The notes under the pieces: model-generated
Seen by the model: only the letters and a program-made list of their open reading frames with translations
Told to the model about the DNA's origin: nothing
Databases searched by the model: none
Position numbers and translations under genes: made by a program
Origin: Mycobacteriaceae bacterium
Lineage (GTDB): Bacteria > Actinomycetota > Actinomycetes > Mycobacteriales > Mycobacteriaceae
DNA: 52,805 bases
Assembly: GCA_029977845.1 (NCBI GenBank)
Contig: JAPOKC010000020.1
Location: 1 to 52,805, forward strand
Reading direction: 5' to 3'
Shown here: positions 1-9,300 of the stretch, piece by piece
Position numbering within the stretch: the stretch's first letter is position 1
How the letters are laid out: each line of letters begins with the position of its first letter

Positions 1-55
1 AAAGCTCCTCGAAGAGCACCTCGAGGCGCTGCGCGGGTGACGTGACCGTGGACAT
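1..55 (-). CDS. Partial 5' end of an unidentified CDS leaving the window
   Basis: An ATG at 55 on the minus strand opens a frame reading MSTVTSPAQRLEVLFEEL to the window edge. It lies downstream of metH, separated by a hairpin, so it would be its own transcription unit or read through. The N-terminus faintly resembles the start of mycobacterial 13E12-type HNH endonuclease-repeat proteins; that is a guess from 18 residues. The plus strand of the same bases also reads as a plausible C-terminus (LLEEHLEALRG then a stop at 38-40), so the true coding strand is unsettled. No clear ribosome binding site was seen. Confidence 0.35.
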   Translation of the reverse strand, partial: MSTVTSPAQRLEVLFEEL

Positions 56-72
56 AGGACCATCATCACAAC

Positions 73-96
73 GGGGTCCGACAAGTTTCGGACCCC
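73..96 (-). terminator. Hairpin terminator after metH
   Basis: A perfect 9-bp stem (GGGGTCCGA at 73-81 with TCGGACCCC at 88-96) closes a 6-base loop 11 bases beyond the metH stop codon. There is no strong T-run, as is common for mycobacterial terminators. It could act in both directions. Confidence 0.6.
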
Positions 97-107
97 ACGA
101 CGCAGGT

Positions 108-3100
108 TCAGTCCTCCGGGTTGTAACCCAGGTTCGGCGCCAGCCAGCGCTCGGCTTCGGCCAGGGTCCAACCCTTGCGCCTGGCGTAGTCAGCGACCTG
201 ATCCTGGGCCAGTCGGCCCACCACGAAGTACTGCGACTGCGGATGGGAGAAGTACCAACCGCTCACAGCGGCACCGGGCCACATCGCCATGGATTCGGTC
301 AGTTCGATCCCGATCCGCCCGGTGACGTCCATCAAACCGAAGAGCGTCTTCTTCTCGGTGTGTTCCGGGCAGGCCGGATAACCGGGTGCGGGACGGATGC
401 CGGTGTAGCGTTCCCCGATCAGCGCCTCATTGTCCAGGTGCTCATCAGGGGCGTACCCCCAGAACTCCTCGCGGACCCGCTGGTGCATCCGTTCGGCGAA
501 GGCCTCGGCCAACCGGTCGGCGAGCGACTCAAGCAGGATCGCGCTGTAGTCGTCGTTGGCCGCCTTGAAGGCGGCGACCCTCTCGGCGCTGCCGAGTCCG
601 GCGGTGACGGCGAAGGCGCCGACGTAGTCCGGCAGACCGGTGTCCTTAGGCGCGATGAAGTCGCCCAGGGACCGGTTCGGCACACCATCACGGTGCTCGC
701 CCTGCTGCCGCAGATTGTGCAGGGTGGCAACAACTTTCGTGCGGGTGTCGTCGGCGTAGACCTCGATATCGTCACCGACGGCGTTGGCCGGGAAGAAGCC
801 GATCACCCCATTGGCCGTCAGCCACTTCTCCTTGATGAGGGTGTCGAGCATCGCCTGGGCGTCGTCGAACAGCTTGCGGGCGGCGTCCCCGGCGACCGGG
901 TTGTTGAGGATGTCGGGGAAACGGCCCTTCATCTCCCAGGCGTTGAAGAACGGCTGCCAGTCGATGTACTCGCGCAACTCGCTGAGGTCGTAATCGAGGA
1001 ATTCCCGGATTCCCACACCGATTTTCGGCTCTGGCGGCGCGTAACCGTCCCAGTCGATCGGTGTCCGGTTGGCCCGGGACTTTGCCAGCGTCAGCATCGG
1101 GCGATCGTTCTTTTGCGAGTGCCGCTCCCGCAGCGATTCGTAATCCTTCTCGGTGGCCTCCAGCAGCGCCGGCCGCTGCTTCTCGTCGAGCAGTGCGGCC
1201 GCGACCGGCACCGACCGGGACGCGTCCTTGACCCAGATCACCGGTCCGGAACGACGCGGCGAGATCTTCACAGCCGTGTGGGCGCGAGATGTGGTGGCAC
1301 CACCGATCAGCAGTGGGATGTCCAGGCCTTCGCGTTCCATTTCGGCGGCGAAGTTGACCATCTCGTCCAGCGACGGGGTGATCAGACCGGACAGCCCGAT
1401 GATGTCGGCATCGTGTTCCTTGGCCGCGTCGAGGATCTTCTGCGCGGGCACCATCACACCGAGGTCGATCACGGTGTAGTTGTTGCACTGCAGCACGACG
1501 CCGACGATGTTCTTGCCGATGTCGTGAACGTCGCCCTTGACGGTGGCCATGATGATCGTGCCGTTGGTGGAGTCGGCATCACCGGGCTTCTTCTCGGCCT
1601 CGATATAGGGCAGCAGATATCCGACGGCCTTCTTCATCACCCGGGCCGATTTGACCACCTGGGGCAGGAACATCTTGCCGGCGCCGAACAGGTCGCCGAC
1701 GACGTTCATCCCGTCCATCAGCGGACCCTCGATCACCTCGATCGGACGTCCCCCGGCAGCGGCGATCTCGGCGCGCAACTCCTCGGTGTCGTCATCGACG
1801 TGAGCGTCGATTCCCTTGACCAGAGCGTGGGTGATCCGCTCGCGAACCGGAAGGCTGCGCCATTCCGCCGCGGCCGGGTCCTCTGCCTTCTCGATGCTGT
1901 TGAAACGATCCGCGATCTCCAGCAGACGTTCGGTGGCATCCTCGCGACGGTTGAGGACGACATCCTCGATCCGCTCACGCAGTTCCGGATCGATGGCGTC
2001 GTACGGCACCAGCGCACCGGCGTTGACGATGCCCATGTCCAGGCCCGCCCTGATGGCGTGGAACAGGAACACCGCGTGGATCGCCTCGCGGACCGGGTTG
2101 TTACCGCGGAACGAGAACGACGCGTTGGAGATGCCACCGGAGATGTGCACGTGCGGAAGGTTCTCTTTGATCCAGGCGCAGGCCTCGATGAAGTCGACCC
2201 CGTAGGTCGCATGTTCCTCGATACCGGTCGCCAGCGCGAAAACGTTCGGGTCGAAGATGATGTCCTCGGCCGGGAAGCCGACCTCCTCGGTGAGGATCCG
2301 GTAGGCACGCCCGCAGATCTGTTTGCGGCGCTCCAGATTGTCGGCCTGCCCGTCCTCGTCGAAGGCCATCACCACCACCGCCGCGCCGTACTTGCGGCAC
2401 AACCGCGCCTCGCGGACGAACTTCTCCTCGCCCTCCTTCAGGGAGATGGAGTTGACGATCGGCTTGCCCTGCACGTTCTTCAGGCCGGTCTCCATCACCT
2501 CCCATTTGGAGGAGTCGATCATCACCGGGACCCGGCTGATGTCCGGTTCGGCGGCGATCAGCTTGGTGAACCGGTCCATCGCGGCGACGCCGTCGATCAT
2601 GCCCTCGTCCATGTTGATGTCGATGACCTGGGCGCCGACCTCGACCTGCTGCAACGCCACCTGCAGCGCGGTGTCGTAGTCACCGGCCTTGATCAGGTTG
2701 CGGAACCGGGCCGAGCCGGTGATGTTGGTCCGCTCGCCGATGTTCACGAACAGGGAATCCTCGGTGATGTTGAGCGGCTCCAGACCGGCCAGCCGGGTAG
2801 CGCGCTCGATCACCGGCACCGCACGCGGAGCCTTGCCTTCGACCACCTTCGCGATCTCGGCGATGTGCGGCGGCGCCGTTCCGCAGCAGCCGCCGACCAG
2901 ATTGACCAGACCGGCCTCGGCGAACTCGGCGATATAACCGGCCTGACATTCCGGGGACTCGTCGTACTCTCCGAAGGCGTTGGGCAGACCGGCATTCGGG
3001 TAGCAGGAGACGAAGGTGTCTGCGATGCGCGACATCTCAGCGATGTAGGGTCGCATCTCCGGTGCGCCGAGCGCGCAATTCAGGCCCACCGCAATGGGTT

Positions 3101-3833
3101 TCACATGCCGGATCGAATTCCAGAACGCCTCGGTGACCTGACCGGACAACGTCCGACCGGACGCGTCGGTGATGGTGCCCGAGATGATCACCGGCCAGCG
3201 CCGGCCGCGCTCCTCGAAGAGCGTCTCCACCGCGAACACCGCCGCCTTGGCGTTGAGCGTGTCGAAGATCGTCTCGATGATGATCAGGTCCGAGCCGCCG
3301 TCGATCAGACCGTTGGCCGCCTCGAGGTAGGCCGCGACGAGCTGGTCGTAGGAGACGTTGCGGGCACCCGGATCGTTGACGTCCGGCGAGATCGACGCGG
3401 TCCGGGTGGTCGGCCCGATGGCGCCGGCGACGTAGCGGGGCTTCTCGGGAGTGCTGAACTCGTCGCAGACCTTGCGGGCCAGCGCGGCGCCGGCGTAGTT
3501 CAGCTCGTAGGCCAGTTCATGCATGTCGTAGTCGGCCAGCGAGATCGCGTTCGCATTGAACGTGTTGGTCTCGAGGATGTCCGCGCCGGCCTGCAGGTAC
3601 TCGCGGTGAATGCCCTCGATGATCTGCGGCTGGGTCAGGCTGAGCAGGTCGTTGTTGCCCTGCAGGGCCGTCGGCCACTCGATGAACCGCTCGCCGCGGT
3701 AGCCGGCCTCGTCGGGCCGGTCGCGCTGGATCGCCGTGCCCATGGCGCCGTCGATCACCATGATCCGTCGGCGCAGTTCCGCGGTGAGCGCGTCGGTGCA
3801 GTCGGGACGGATGTTCTGCGCGAATGCGCCCAC
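108..3833 (-). CDS. metH: Cobalamin-dependent methionine synthase MetH
   Basis: This enzyme transfers the methyl group of 5-methyltetrahydrofolate to homocysteine through cob(I)alamin, in the cytosol. All four modules are visible in 1241 residues. The homocysteine domain carries zinc ligands in GLNCALG (about 250) and GGCCGTAP (about 315). A pterin-binding domain follows ([16 protein letters not shown]). The B12 domain has the cobalt-ligand motif DVHDIGKN near 768. The C-terminal SAM reactivation domain carries [12 protein letters not shown]. Two GTG codons lie six bases apart; the one at 3833 is preceded by AGGAAGGAG at correct spacing, whereas the one at 3839 abuts that site, so 3833 is chosen. 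Length matches the family. No cobalamin riboswitch was seen upstream. The order metH / Rv2125-like matches M. tuberculosis. Confidence 0.97.
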   Translation of the reverse strand: MGAFAQNIRPDCTDALTAELRRRIMVIDGAMGTAIQRDRPDEAGYRGERFIEWPTALQGNNDLLSLTQPQIIEGIHREYLQAGADILETNTFNANAISLADYDMHELAYELNYAGAALARKVCDEFSTPEKPRYVAGAIGPTTRTASISPDVNDPGARNVSYDQLVAAYLEAANGLIDGGSDLIIIETIFDTLNAKAAVFAVETLFEERGRRWPVIISGTITDASGRTLSGQVTEAFWNSIRHVKPIAVGLNCALGAPEMRPYIAEMSRIADTFVSCYPNAGLPNAFGEYDESPECQAGYIAEFAEAGLVNLVGGCCGTAPPHIAEIAKVVEGKAPRAVPVIERATRLAGLEPLNITEDSLFVNIGERTNITGSARFRNLIKAGDYDTALQVALQQVEVGAQVIDINMDEGMIDGVAAMDRFTKLIAAEPDISRVPVMIDSSKWEVMETGLKNVQGKPIVNSISLKEGEEKFVREARLCRKYGAAVVVMAFDEDGQADNLERRKQICGRAYRILTEEVGFPAEDIIFDPNVFALATGIEEHATYGVDFIEACAWIKENLPHVHISGGISNASFSFRGNNPVREAIHAVFLFHAIRAGLDMGIVNAGALVPYDAIDPELRERIEDVVLNRREDATERLLEIADRFNSIEKAEDPAAAEWRSLPVRERITHALVKGIDAHVDDDTEELRAEIAAAGGRPIEVIEGPLMDGMNVVGDLFGAGKMFLPQVVKSARVMKKAVGYLLPYIEAEKKPGDADSTNGTIIMATVKGDVHDIGKNIVGVVLQCNNYTVIDLGVMVPAQKILDAAKEHDADIIGLSGLITPSLDEMVNFAAEMEREGLDIPLLIGGATTSRAHTAVKISPRRSGPVIWVKDASRSVPVAAALLDEKQRPALLEATEKDYESLRERHSQKNDRPMLTLAKSRANRTPIDWDGYAPPEPKIGVGIREFLDYDLSELREYIDWQPFFNAWEMKGRFPDILNNPVAGDAARKLFDDAQAMLDTLIKEKWLTANGVIGFFPANAVGDDIEVYADDTRTKVVATLHNLRQQGEHRDGVPNRSLGDFIAPKDTGLPDYVGAFAVTAGLGSAERVAAFKAANDDYSAILLESLADRLAEAFAERMHQRVREEFWGYAPDEHLDNEALIGERYTGIRPAPGYPACPEHTEKKTLFGLMDVTGRIGIELTESMAMWPGAAVSGWYFSHPQSQYFVVGRLAQDQVADYARRKGWTLAEAERWLAPNLGYNPED

Positions 3834-3930
3834 GTGCACTCCTTCCTCAGCGGAAGGCGTCCTTGACTCTGCCGAGCGTGGCGGATACCGGTGGGCCCCG
3901 GATCCGTTGCAACGCCTCTCGGCCCCCGAA

Positions 3931-3936
3931 AGTCTA
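3931..3936 (-). promoter_or_regulatory. Predicted -10 element for metH
   Basis: TAGACT on the minus strand would place transcription start near 3924, giving a leader of about 90 bases before the metH GTG. No convincing -35 was seen, as is usual in mycobacteria. Inference from the TANNNT pattern only. Confidence 0.35.
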
Positions 3937-3976
3937 CGTGTCCCCCGCTATGCGCTTCTCCGGCGCCCATCGGGCT

Positions 3977-3982
3977 TAGGCT
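3977..3982 (+). promoter_or_regulatory. Predicted -10 of a leaderless promoter for the PAC2-family gene
   Basis: TAGGCT ends six bases before the GTG start at 3989, so the transcript should begin at the first base of the start codon. There is no Shine-Dalgarno sequence before this GTG, which supports leaderless initiation. Confidence 0.6.
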
Positions 3983-3988
3983 GAACCC

Positions 3989-4879
3989 GTGACAGCGTGG
4001 ACCTTCGGTGGCGACGACGGCCCGGATCTGCCCGAACTGCAGAACACCATCATCGTGGCGGCGTTCGAGGGCTGGAATGACGCCGGTGACGCGGCCAGTG
4101 ACGCGCTGGAACACCTCGACGAAATCTGGGAAGCCCAGCTGATCGTGGAGATCGACGACGAGTCCTACTACGACTACCAGGTGAATCGGCCGGTGATCCG
4201 GCAGGTCGACGGGGTCACCCGCGAGCTGGTCTGGCCGTCCATGCAGATCTCGCACTGCCGTCCGCCCGGGTCCGACCGCGACATCGTGCTGATGCACGGT
4301 GTCGAGCCCAATATGCGCTGGCGCAGTTTCTGCGCCCAGTTGCTGGCGATCGCCGACAAGCTCAACGTCGACACCGTGGTGATCCTGGGGGCGCTGCTGG
4401 CCGACACCCCGCACACCCGGCCGGTGCCGGTGTCCGGGGCGGCCTACTCGACGGAGTCGGCGAGGTACTTCGGCCTCGAGGAATCCCGGTACGAGGGACC
4501 CACCGGAATCGCCGGGGTGTTCCAGGACGCCTGCGTGGCGGCCGGGATCCCGGCCGTGACGTTCTGGGCGGCGGTGCCGCACTACGTCTCCCAGCCGCCC
4601 AATCCCAAGGCCACCGTCGCCCTGCTGCGCCGGGTCGAGGAGGTGCTCGACATCGAGGTCCCGCTGGCGGACCTACCGGCCCAGGCCGAGGAGTGGGAGC
4701 AGGCCGTCACGGAGATGACCGCCGAGGACGAGGAGATCGCCGATTACGTGGCCGGTCTCGAGCAGCGCGGCGACGCCGAGATCGACGTCAACGAGGCGCT
4801 CTCGAAGGTCGACGGCGACACCCTGGCAGCGGAATTCGAGCGTTATCTGCGCCGACGCGGCCCCGGGTTCCGCAGCTAG
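3989..4879 (+). CDS. PAC2 (proteasome assembly chaperone) family protein
   Basis: This 296-residue cytosolic protein belongs to the actinobacterial PAC2 family (Rv2125 type). The fold covers roughly residues 18-250, with the N-terminal signature VAAFEGWNDAGDAAS and a conserved core around VILGALLADTPHTRPVPVSG. An acidic helical tail (about 225-296) follows. Relatives are named for similarity to eukaryotic 20S proteasome assembly chaperones; the bacterial role is not firmly established and no catalytic residue can be named. It is divergent from metH with about 155 bases between starts. Start choice rests on the -10 placed for a leaderless GTG and on alignment with relatives. Confidence 0.9.
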   Translation: MTAWTFGGDDGPDLPELQNTIIVAAFEGWNDAGDAASDALEHLDEIWEAQLIVEIDDESYYDYQVNRPVIRQVDGVTRELVWPSMQISHCRPPGSDRDIVLMHGVEPNMRWRSFCAQLLAIADKLNVDTVVILGALLADTPHTRPVPVSGAAYSTESARYFGLEESRYEGPTGIAGVFQDACVAAGIPAVTFWAAVPHYVSQPPNPKATVALLRRVEEVLDIEVPLADLPAQAEEWEQAVTEMTAEDEEIADYVAGLEQRGDAEIDVNEALSKVDGDTLAAEFERYLRRRGPGFRS

Positions 4880-4890
4880 GGCCATCCCTG

Positions 4891-4906
4891 CCTACCAGTT
4901 GGTAGG
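4891..4906. promoter_or_regulatory. Palindromic operator upstream of the acyl-CoA dehydrogenase pair
   Basis: CCTACCAGTTGGTAGG is a perfect inverted repeat (7-bp arms, 2-bp centre). It lies 20-35 bases upstream of the predicted start of transcription at 4926, over the -35 and spacer region. That is a classic repressor position, and TetR-family regulators of mycobacterial lipid catabolism use palindromes of similar size. The sequence is not a clear match to the KstR or KstR2 consensus as I remember them. No regulator gene is adjacent. Confidence 0.6.
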
Positions 4907-4913
4907 GCTGCGC

Positions 4914-4919
4914 TACCGT
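4914..4919 (+). promoter_or_regulatory. Predicted -10 of a leaderless promoter for the dehydrogenase pair
   Basis: TACCGT ends six bases before the ATG at 4926, the same spacing as the PAC2-family gene. This supports 4926 as the start codon rather than an in-frame GTG at 4899, which lies inside the operator. Confidence 0.5.
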
Positions 4920-4925
4920 GCTGCT

Positions 4926-6098
4926 ATGCGACTTGCACTCAGCGATGCCGACTCGGCCTTCCGCGACGAACTGCGGGAGTTCTTCACCACCCAGATACCC
5001 GCGGAGATCCGGGAACGGGCCCGCAACGACGAACTGCGTTTTCCCGAGGACATGTACACCACGATGCGGATCCTCAACGCGGCCGGACTGGCGGTGCCCA
5101 ATTGGCCGGTCGAGTGGGGCGGCAAGGACTGGACTCCCCTGCAGCGCCAGATCTGGGCCGACGAGATGCGCCTGGCCTGCGTTCCGGAACCGCTGGCGTT
5201 CAACGCCAACATGATCGGTCCGGTGATCGCCCAATTCGGCTCGGCCGAGATGAAGAAGAGATTCCTGCCGGCCACCGCCAACCTCGACATCTGGTGGTGC
5301 CAGGGGTTCTCCGAGCCGGAGGCCGGCTCCGACCTGGCGGGCCTGCGCACCACCGCGGTGCGCGACGGCGACCACTACGTGATCAACGGCCAGAAGACCT
5401 GGACCACGCTCGGGCAGTTCGCCGACTGGATCTTCGTGCTGGTGCGTACCGATCCGAACGCGCCGAAGAAGCAGGCGGGCATCTCGATGATCCTTGCCGA
5501 GATGAACACCCCGGGAATCACGGTGCGGCCGATCAAGCTGATCGACGGGCAGGCCGAGGTCAACGAGGTGTGGTTCTCCGACGTCCGCGTTCCAGCGGAC
5601 CAGCTCGTCGGCGAGGAGAACGCCGGCTGGTCGTACGCGAAGTTCCTGCTGTCCAATGAGCGCACCGGTATCGCCCGGGTCGGCACCACCAAGGTCTGGC
5701 TGGCCGACGTGAAGGAGCACGCGGCGAGGATCTCGATGGGCGATGCGAGCCTGCTGGAGGATCCGCTGTTCGCCTCCCGGGTCGCCGAGATCGAAAGTGA
5801 GTTGCTGGCTTTGGAACTGACCCAGTTGCGGGTCAGCGGCGACGAGGGCGGCGGCAAGCCCAATCCGGCCTCCTCGATCCTGAAGCTGCGCGGCAGTCAG
5901 TTGCAGCAGGCGGTGACCGAGCTGCTGGTGGAGGCCGCCGGACCGAACGCGCTGCCGTTCGATGCCGCGGGGGCAGGATCCCCCGCCTGGGCTCAGCACG
6001 CCGCACCGAAGTACCTCAACTACCGCAAGACCTCGATCTACGGCGGCAGCAACGAGGTCCAGCGAACCATCGTCTCCTCGACCATCTTGGGCCTTTAG
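4926..6098 (+). CDS. Acyl-CoA dehydrogenase, first of a tandem pair
   Basis: This 390-residue FAD enzyme would introduce an alpha-beta double bond into an acyl-CoA. The N-terminal helical domain (about 1-110) is followed by the beta domain with WWCQGFSEPEAGSDLAGL and the C-terminal helical domain ending in YGGSNEVQRTIV, which contacts FAD. It is 17 bases upstream of a second, more divergent dehydrogenase gene. Such unequal pairs in mycobacteria often form alpha2-beta2 enzymes acting on sterol side-chain or other bulky CoA thioesters (FadE28-FadE29 type). The substrate is not readable from sequence. I do not recall this pair at the equivalent M. tuberculosis locus, so it is probably accessory here. 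Confidence 0.9.
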   Translation: MRLALSDADSAFRDELREFFTTQIPAEIRERARNDELRFPEDMYTTMRILNAAGLAVPNWPVEWGGKDWTPLQRQIWADEMRLACVPEPLAFNANMIGPVIAQFGSAEMKKRFLPATANLDIWWCQGFSEPEAGSDLAGLRTTAVRDGDHYVINGQKTWTTLGQFADWIFVLVRTDPNAPKKQAGISMILAEMNTPGITVRPIKLIDGQAEVNEVWFSDVRVPADQLVGEENAGWSYAKFLLSNERTGIARVGTTKVWLADVKEHAARISMGDASLLEDPLFASRVAEIESELLALELTQLRVSGDEGGGKPNPASSILKLRGSQLQQAVTELLVEAAGPNALPFDAAGAGSPAWAQHAAPKYLNYRKTSIYGGSNEVQRTIVSSTILGL

Positions 6099-6115
6099 GA
6101 ATCAGGGGCAGCGAC

Positions 6116-7225
6116 ATGAATTTCGATCTGACCGAAGAGCAGCAGATGCTGGCCGACACCACCCGCGATGTGCTGTCCGGCTACGACACCGAGAAGCGAA
6201 ACAAGCTCATCGACACCCCGATCGGTTCAGGTCTGGGCTGGAGCCGGGAGACCTGGCAGCAGCTGGCCGAGATCGGCATCCTCGGGCTGGGATTCGACGA
6301 GGACTCCGGCCCCACCGAGGTGATGGTCGTGATGACCGAACTCGGCCGCCGGCTGGCGCTCGAACCGGTGGCGGCCGCGGCGCTGATCCCCGGCGCGGTG
6401 ATCGCCGCGCACGGTTCGACCGAGCAGCGCGCCCTTCTCGATGCGGTTGCGGCCGGCGACAAGCTGCTGGCCTTCGCCCACACCGAGGCCGGCCGGCGCG
6501 GATCGGCGCCGCTGACCACCTCGGCGTCGGGAAAGGGCGACGCCTGGACGATCACCGGCACCAAGAGCCCGGTGATCGCCGCTGACAGCGCCGACGTCCT
6601 GCTGGTCAGCGCGGCCCTGCCCGACGGCGGCGCCGGACTGTTCCTGGTCGACGCGGACGCGACCACGCGGACCCCGTACCGGACCTTCGACGGGCAGCGC
6701 GGCGCGGATGTGACGTTCGCGAACGCCCCCGCCCAGCCGTTGGGCGCCGGCGGTGATGCCTCGGCGGTGGTCAGAGAGGCGGTCATCCGCTTCCAGTCCG
6801 CACTGTGCGCCGAGGCGGTCGGGGCGATGGATGAGTCGCTGCGGATGACCACCGAGTACCTCAAGACCCGCAAGCAGTTCGGCGTGCCGCTCAAGACGTT
6901 CCAGACGCTGACCCAGCGGGCGGCCGACATGTACGTCTCATTGGAACTGGCACGCAGCATGAACTACTACGCCGCGGTGTGCGTCGCCGACAGCCGATTC
7001 GATCCGATCGTGGCGGCGCGGGCCAAGATGCAGATCGGCCGCTCGGGTAAGCACATCGCCCAGGAGTCGATCCAGATGCACGGCGGTATCGGCGTCACGG
7101 CCGAGTACCCGATCGCGCATTACGCGGCGAGGCTGACGGCCATCGACCAGACCTTCGGTTCGGCGACCGACCACCTGCGTTACCTCAGCAAGCAGGTCGG
7201 CGAGTACGGGGTCGTGACGCTCTAA
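6116..7225 (+). CDS. Acyl-CoA dehydrogenase, second of a tandem pair
   Basis: At 369 residues this is shorter and more divergent than its upstream partner, starting MNFDLTEEQQMLADTTRDVL. The C-terminal domain has TRKQFGVPLKTFQTLTQRAADM and the FAD-contact motif QMHGGIGVTAEYP near 320. The middle beta domain is loosely conserved, typical of the beta partner of heteromeric dehydrogenases. AGGGG lies about seven bases before the ATG. It is co-transcribed with the preceding gene (17-base gap) and should share its operator. Its stop codon faces that of mshC, 11 bases away. It may be catalytically impaired alone and depend on the partner; that is inference from paired relatives. Confidence 0.88.
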   Translation: MNFDLTEEQQMLADTTRDVLSGYDTEKRNKLIDTPIGSGLGWSRETWQQLAEIGILGLGFDEDSGPTEVMVVMTELGRRLALEPVAAAALIPGAVIAAHGSTEQRALLDAVAAGDKLLAFAHTEAGRRGSAPLTTSASGKGDAWTITGTKSPVIAADSADVLLVSAALPDGGAGLFLVDADATTRTPYRTFDGQRGADVTFANAPAQPLGAGGDASAVVREAVIRFQSALCAEAVGAMDESLRMTTEYLKTRKQFGVPLKTFQTLTQRAADMYVSLELARSMNYYAAVCVADSRFDPIVAARAKMQIGRSGKHIAQESIQMHGGIGVTAEYPIAHYAARLTAIDQTFGSATDHLRYLSKQVGEYGVVTL

Positions 7226-7236
7226 CCTCGCGCCCG

Positions 7237-8472
7237 CTATGTGACGCCCAGCAGCGCATCGAGTGCCGTGGCGACCATCCCCGGCGCGGCCTCGTCATGA
7301 CCGCCGTACTCCAACGCGTCAGTCACCCAACCGTCCGCGGCCGCAAGGGCTTTGGGCGTGTCCAGATCATCGGCGAGGTAGCGGCGCATCCGCCCGATCA
7401 CATCGCTCGCGTCCGGCCCGGCCGGCAGCCGGGTCGCGGTTCGCCAGCGATCGAGCCGCGTGGTCGCCTCGGCCAGCACCTCATCGCTCCAGAACCGGTC
7501 GCTGCGGTAGTGGCCGGCCAGCAGTCCCAGCCGGATGGCCGCCGGATCGGTGCCCAGTGCGCGAAGCTTGGAGACCAGGACGAGATTGCCGCGACTCTTG
7601 GACATCTTGTGACCGTCCCAGCCGATCATCCCGGCGTGTACGTAGTGGCGGGCGAACCGCCGTTCCCCGGTGGCCGACTCGGCATGCGCGGCGGAGAACT
7701 CGTGGTGCGGGAAGATCAGATCACTGCCGCCGCCCTGCACGTCGAACCCGAAACCGATGCGGCTCAACGCGATCGCCGAACACTCCACATGCCAGCCGGG
7801 ACGTCCGGGGCCGAACGGTGAGGGCCAGCTGGGCTCACCCTCGCGCCGCGCCCGCCAGAGCAGCGCGTCGAGCGGATCGGCCTTGCCGGGCCGGTCCGGG
7901 TCTCCCCCGCGCTCGGCGAACAGCACCGCCATGGTGTCGTGGTCGTAGTTGGATTCGTAGCCGAACTGAACGGTGGCGTCGGCGCGGTAGTACACGTCCG
8001 GATACTCGGCGTCGTCGACCACATAGGCCGCGCCGGAGGCGAGCAGCTTCTCGATGAGCTCGACGACCTCGGCGATGGCCTCGGTGGCGCCGACGTAATC
8101 GCGCGGCGGCAGCACCCGCAGTGCGGCCATGTCCTCGCGGAACAACTGGGTCTCGCGATCGCCGAGATCGCGCCAGTCGATGCCGTCGCGCTCGGCCCGT
8201 TCGAACAACGGGTCGTCGACGTCGGTGACGTTCTGCACGTAGTGCACCTGATGGCCGTTGTCCAGCCACATCCGGTTGACCAGATCGAAGGTCAGGTAGG
8301 TGGCGGCATGACCGAGATGGGTGGCGTCGTACGGGGTGATACCGCAGACGTACATCGTCGCGACAGCGCCCGGGGTGGTGGGCCGGATCTGGCGATCGGC
8401 GGTGTCGTAGAGCCGAAGCCCCGGACCGCGCCCGGGCAGTTCCGGGACGTCGATGCTCTGCCATGCGTGCAT
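7237..8472 (-). CDS. mshC: Mycothiol ligase MshC
   Basis: MshC joins L-cysteine to 1D-myo-inositol 2-amino-2-deoxy-alpha-D-glucopyranoside using ATP, the third committed step of mycothiol synthesis. It is a paralogue of cysteinyl-tRNA synthetase. The 411-residue protein has zinc ligand Cys43 in YVCGITPYD, a HIGH-like HLGH at 52-55, [22 protein letters not shown], and KMSKS near residue 290. It lacks the tRNA-binding C-terminal domain, separating it from true CysS, and the N-terminus [14 protein letters not shown] is MshC-like. cysQ ends one base before its start, so the two are co-transcribed and presumably translationally coupled. Order matches Rv2130c-Rv2131c. Confidence 0.96.
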   Translation of the reverse strand: MHAWQSIDVPELPGRGPGLRLYDTADRQIRPTTPGAVATMYVCGITPYDATHLGHAATYLTFDLVNRMWLDNGHQVHYVQNVTDVDDPLFERAERDGIDWRDLGDRETQLFREDMAALRVLPPRDYVGATEAIAEVVELIEKLLASGAAYVVDDAEYPDVYYRADATVQFGYESNYDHDTMAVLFAERGGDPDRPGKADPLDALLWRARREGEPSWPSPFGPGRPGWHVECSAIALSRIGFGFDVQGGGSDLIFPHHEFSAAHAESATGERRFARHYVHAGMIGWDGHKMSKSRGNLVLVSKLRALGTDPAAIRLGLLAGHYRSDRFWSDEVLAEATTRLDRWRTATRLPAGPDASDVIGRMRRYLADDLDTPKALAAADGWVTDALEYGGHDEAAPGMVATALDALLGVT

Positions 8473-8473
8473 G

Positions 8474-9258
8474 TCAGCTGGCCATCCACATGGCGTCGAG
8501 GAGAAGATCGGCGACCTCGGGCCGGCACATCAGGAAATCCGGCAGATAGGGATCGGGCTGGTTGTAGCGCAACGGTGAGCCGTCGATCCGGGTGGCGTGC
8601 AAACCCGCGGCCTGCACCACTCCGGCCGGTGCGGCGTTATCCCACTCCCACTGACCGCCGGCGTGGATGTAGGCGTCGGCGTCACCGCGCACCACTGCCA
8701 TCGCCTTGGCCCCGGCCGATCCGATCCGCAGGAACTCGATGTCCATCCGGTCGCGCAGCCGCCACAGCACCGCGGGCGGGCGGTTGGAACTCGCGGTGAT
8801 GCGGATCGGCCCGTCCACCGGTGACGGCGGCGCGGTCGCGGTGTCACTGCGGTGCACCTCACCGAGTGCCGGCAGTGCGACGGCGGCGTCGGTGATGGCG
8901 CCGTGGCCGTCCGGCGTGCGTTGCCAGAGTGCCACATGCACTGCCCAGTCCCAGCGCTGCGGCATCGAGTACTCGCGGGTGCCGTCGAGCGGGTCGATGA
9001 TCCACACCCGGTCGGCGTGCAGCCGTTTGAGGTCGTCGTGCGCCTCCTCGGACAGCACGGCGTCGCCGGGCCGCTCGGCACGCAGCCGGCGCAACAGCAG
9101 CGCGTTCGCCCGGATGTCACCGGCGTCGCCGAGAGCGGGCGGGAAGTCGTGTCCGACCTCCTCGCGGATCGCCAGCAGCAACCGTCCGGCCTCCTCGGCC
9201 AGATCGGCCGCCAGTTCGGCGTCGCTGAGTGTCCCCCCGCCAGTATCGCTGACCGCAT
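8474..9258 (-). CDS. cysQ: 3'-phosphoadenosine 5'-phosphate phosphatase CysQ, with a probable 5' frameshift in a G6 tract
   Basis: CysQ removes the 3'-phosphate from PAP/PAPS in sulfate assimilation. The IMPase fold is clear: [20 protein letters not shown] and [11 protein letters not shown] carry the metal and phosphate ligands. The frame is intact from 8474 upward and still encodes the conserved N-terminal helix ([15 protein letters not shown]) to about 9234. In that frame there is no ATG, GTG or TTG between a TAG at 9287-9289 and a TTG at 9181. The TTG start would give 235 residues and lose the helix. An ATG at 9258, with GGGGA eight bases upstream, lies in another frame and joins if the C6 tract at 9234-9239 (G6 on the coding strand) held one more base, giving 261 residues. 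Coordinates span that reading. Sequencing error, true mutation or slippage cannot be told apart here. Confidence 0.85.
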
Positions 9259-9287
9259 AACCGGCGTCCCCGCGACGTCCCGGCGGC

Positions 9288-9293
9288 TAGATT
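9288..9293 (+). promoter_or_regulatory. Predicted -10 of a leaderless promoter for the META-like lipoprotein
   Basis: TAGATT ends seven bases before the ATG at 9301. No Shine-Dalgarno sequence is present, so leaderless initiation is likely. Confidence 0.6.
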
Positions 9294-9300
9294 CGGCGGC

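Noticed and set aside
42..3866. A very long open frame on the plus strand opposite metH
   Set aside because: The peptide is rich in Arg, Gly, Asp and His with no recognisable domain. It mirrors the codon bias of metH, whose product is unmistakable. Similar mirror frames occur opposite most GC-rich genes here.
3834..3988. Cobalamin riboswitch upstream of metH
   Set aside because: The 155-bp gap is too short for the full element and I saw no B12-box-like conserved core. In mycobacteria the B12 riboswitch is associated with metE instead.
8530..9258. Alternative minus-strand frame from ATG 9258 as a separate gene
   Set aside because: After the first nine codons it reads an Arg/Thr/Cys-rich shadow of cysQ. 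Its start is better explained as the cysQ start displaced by the G6 tract.
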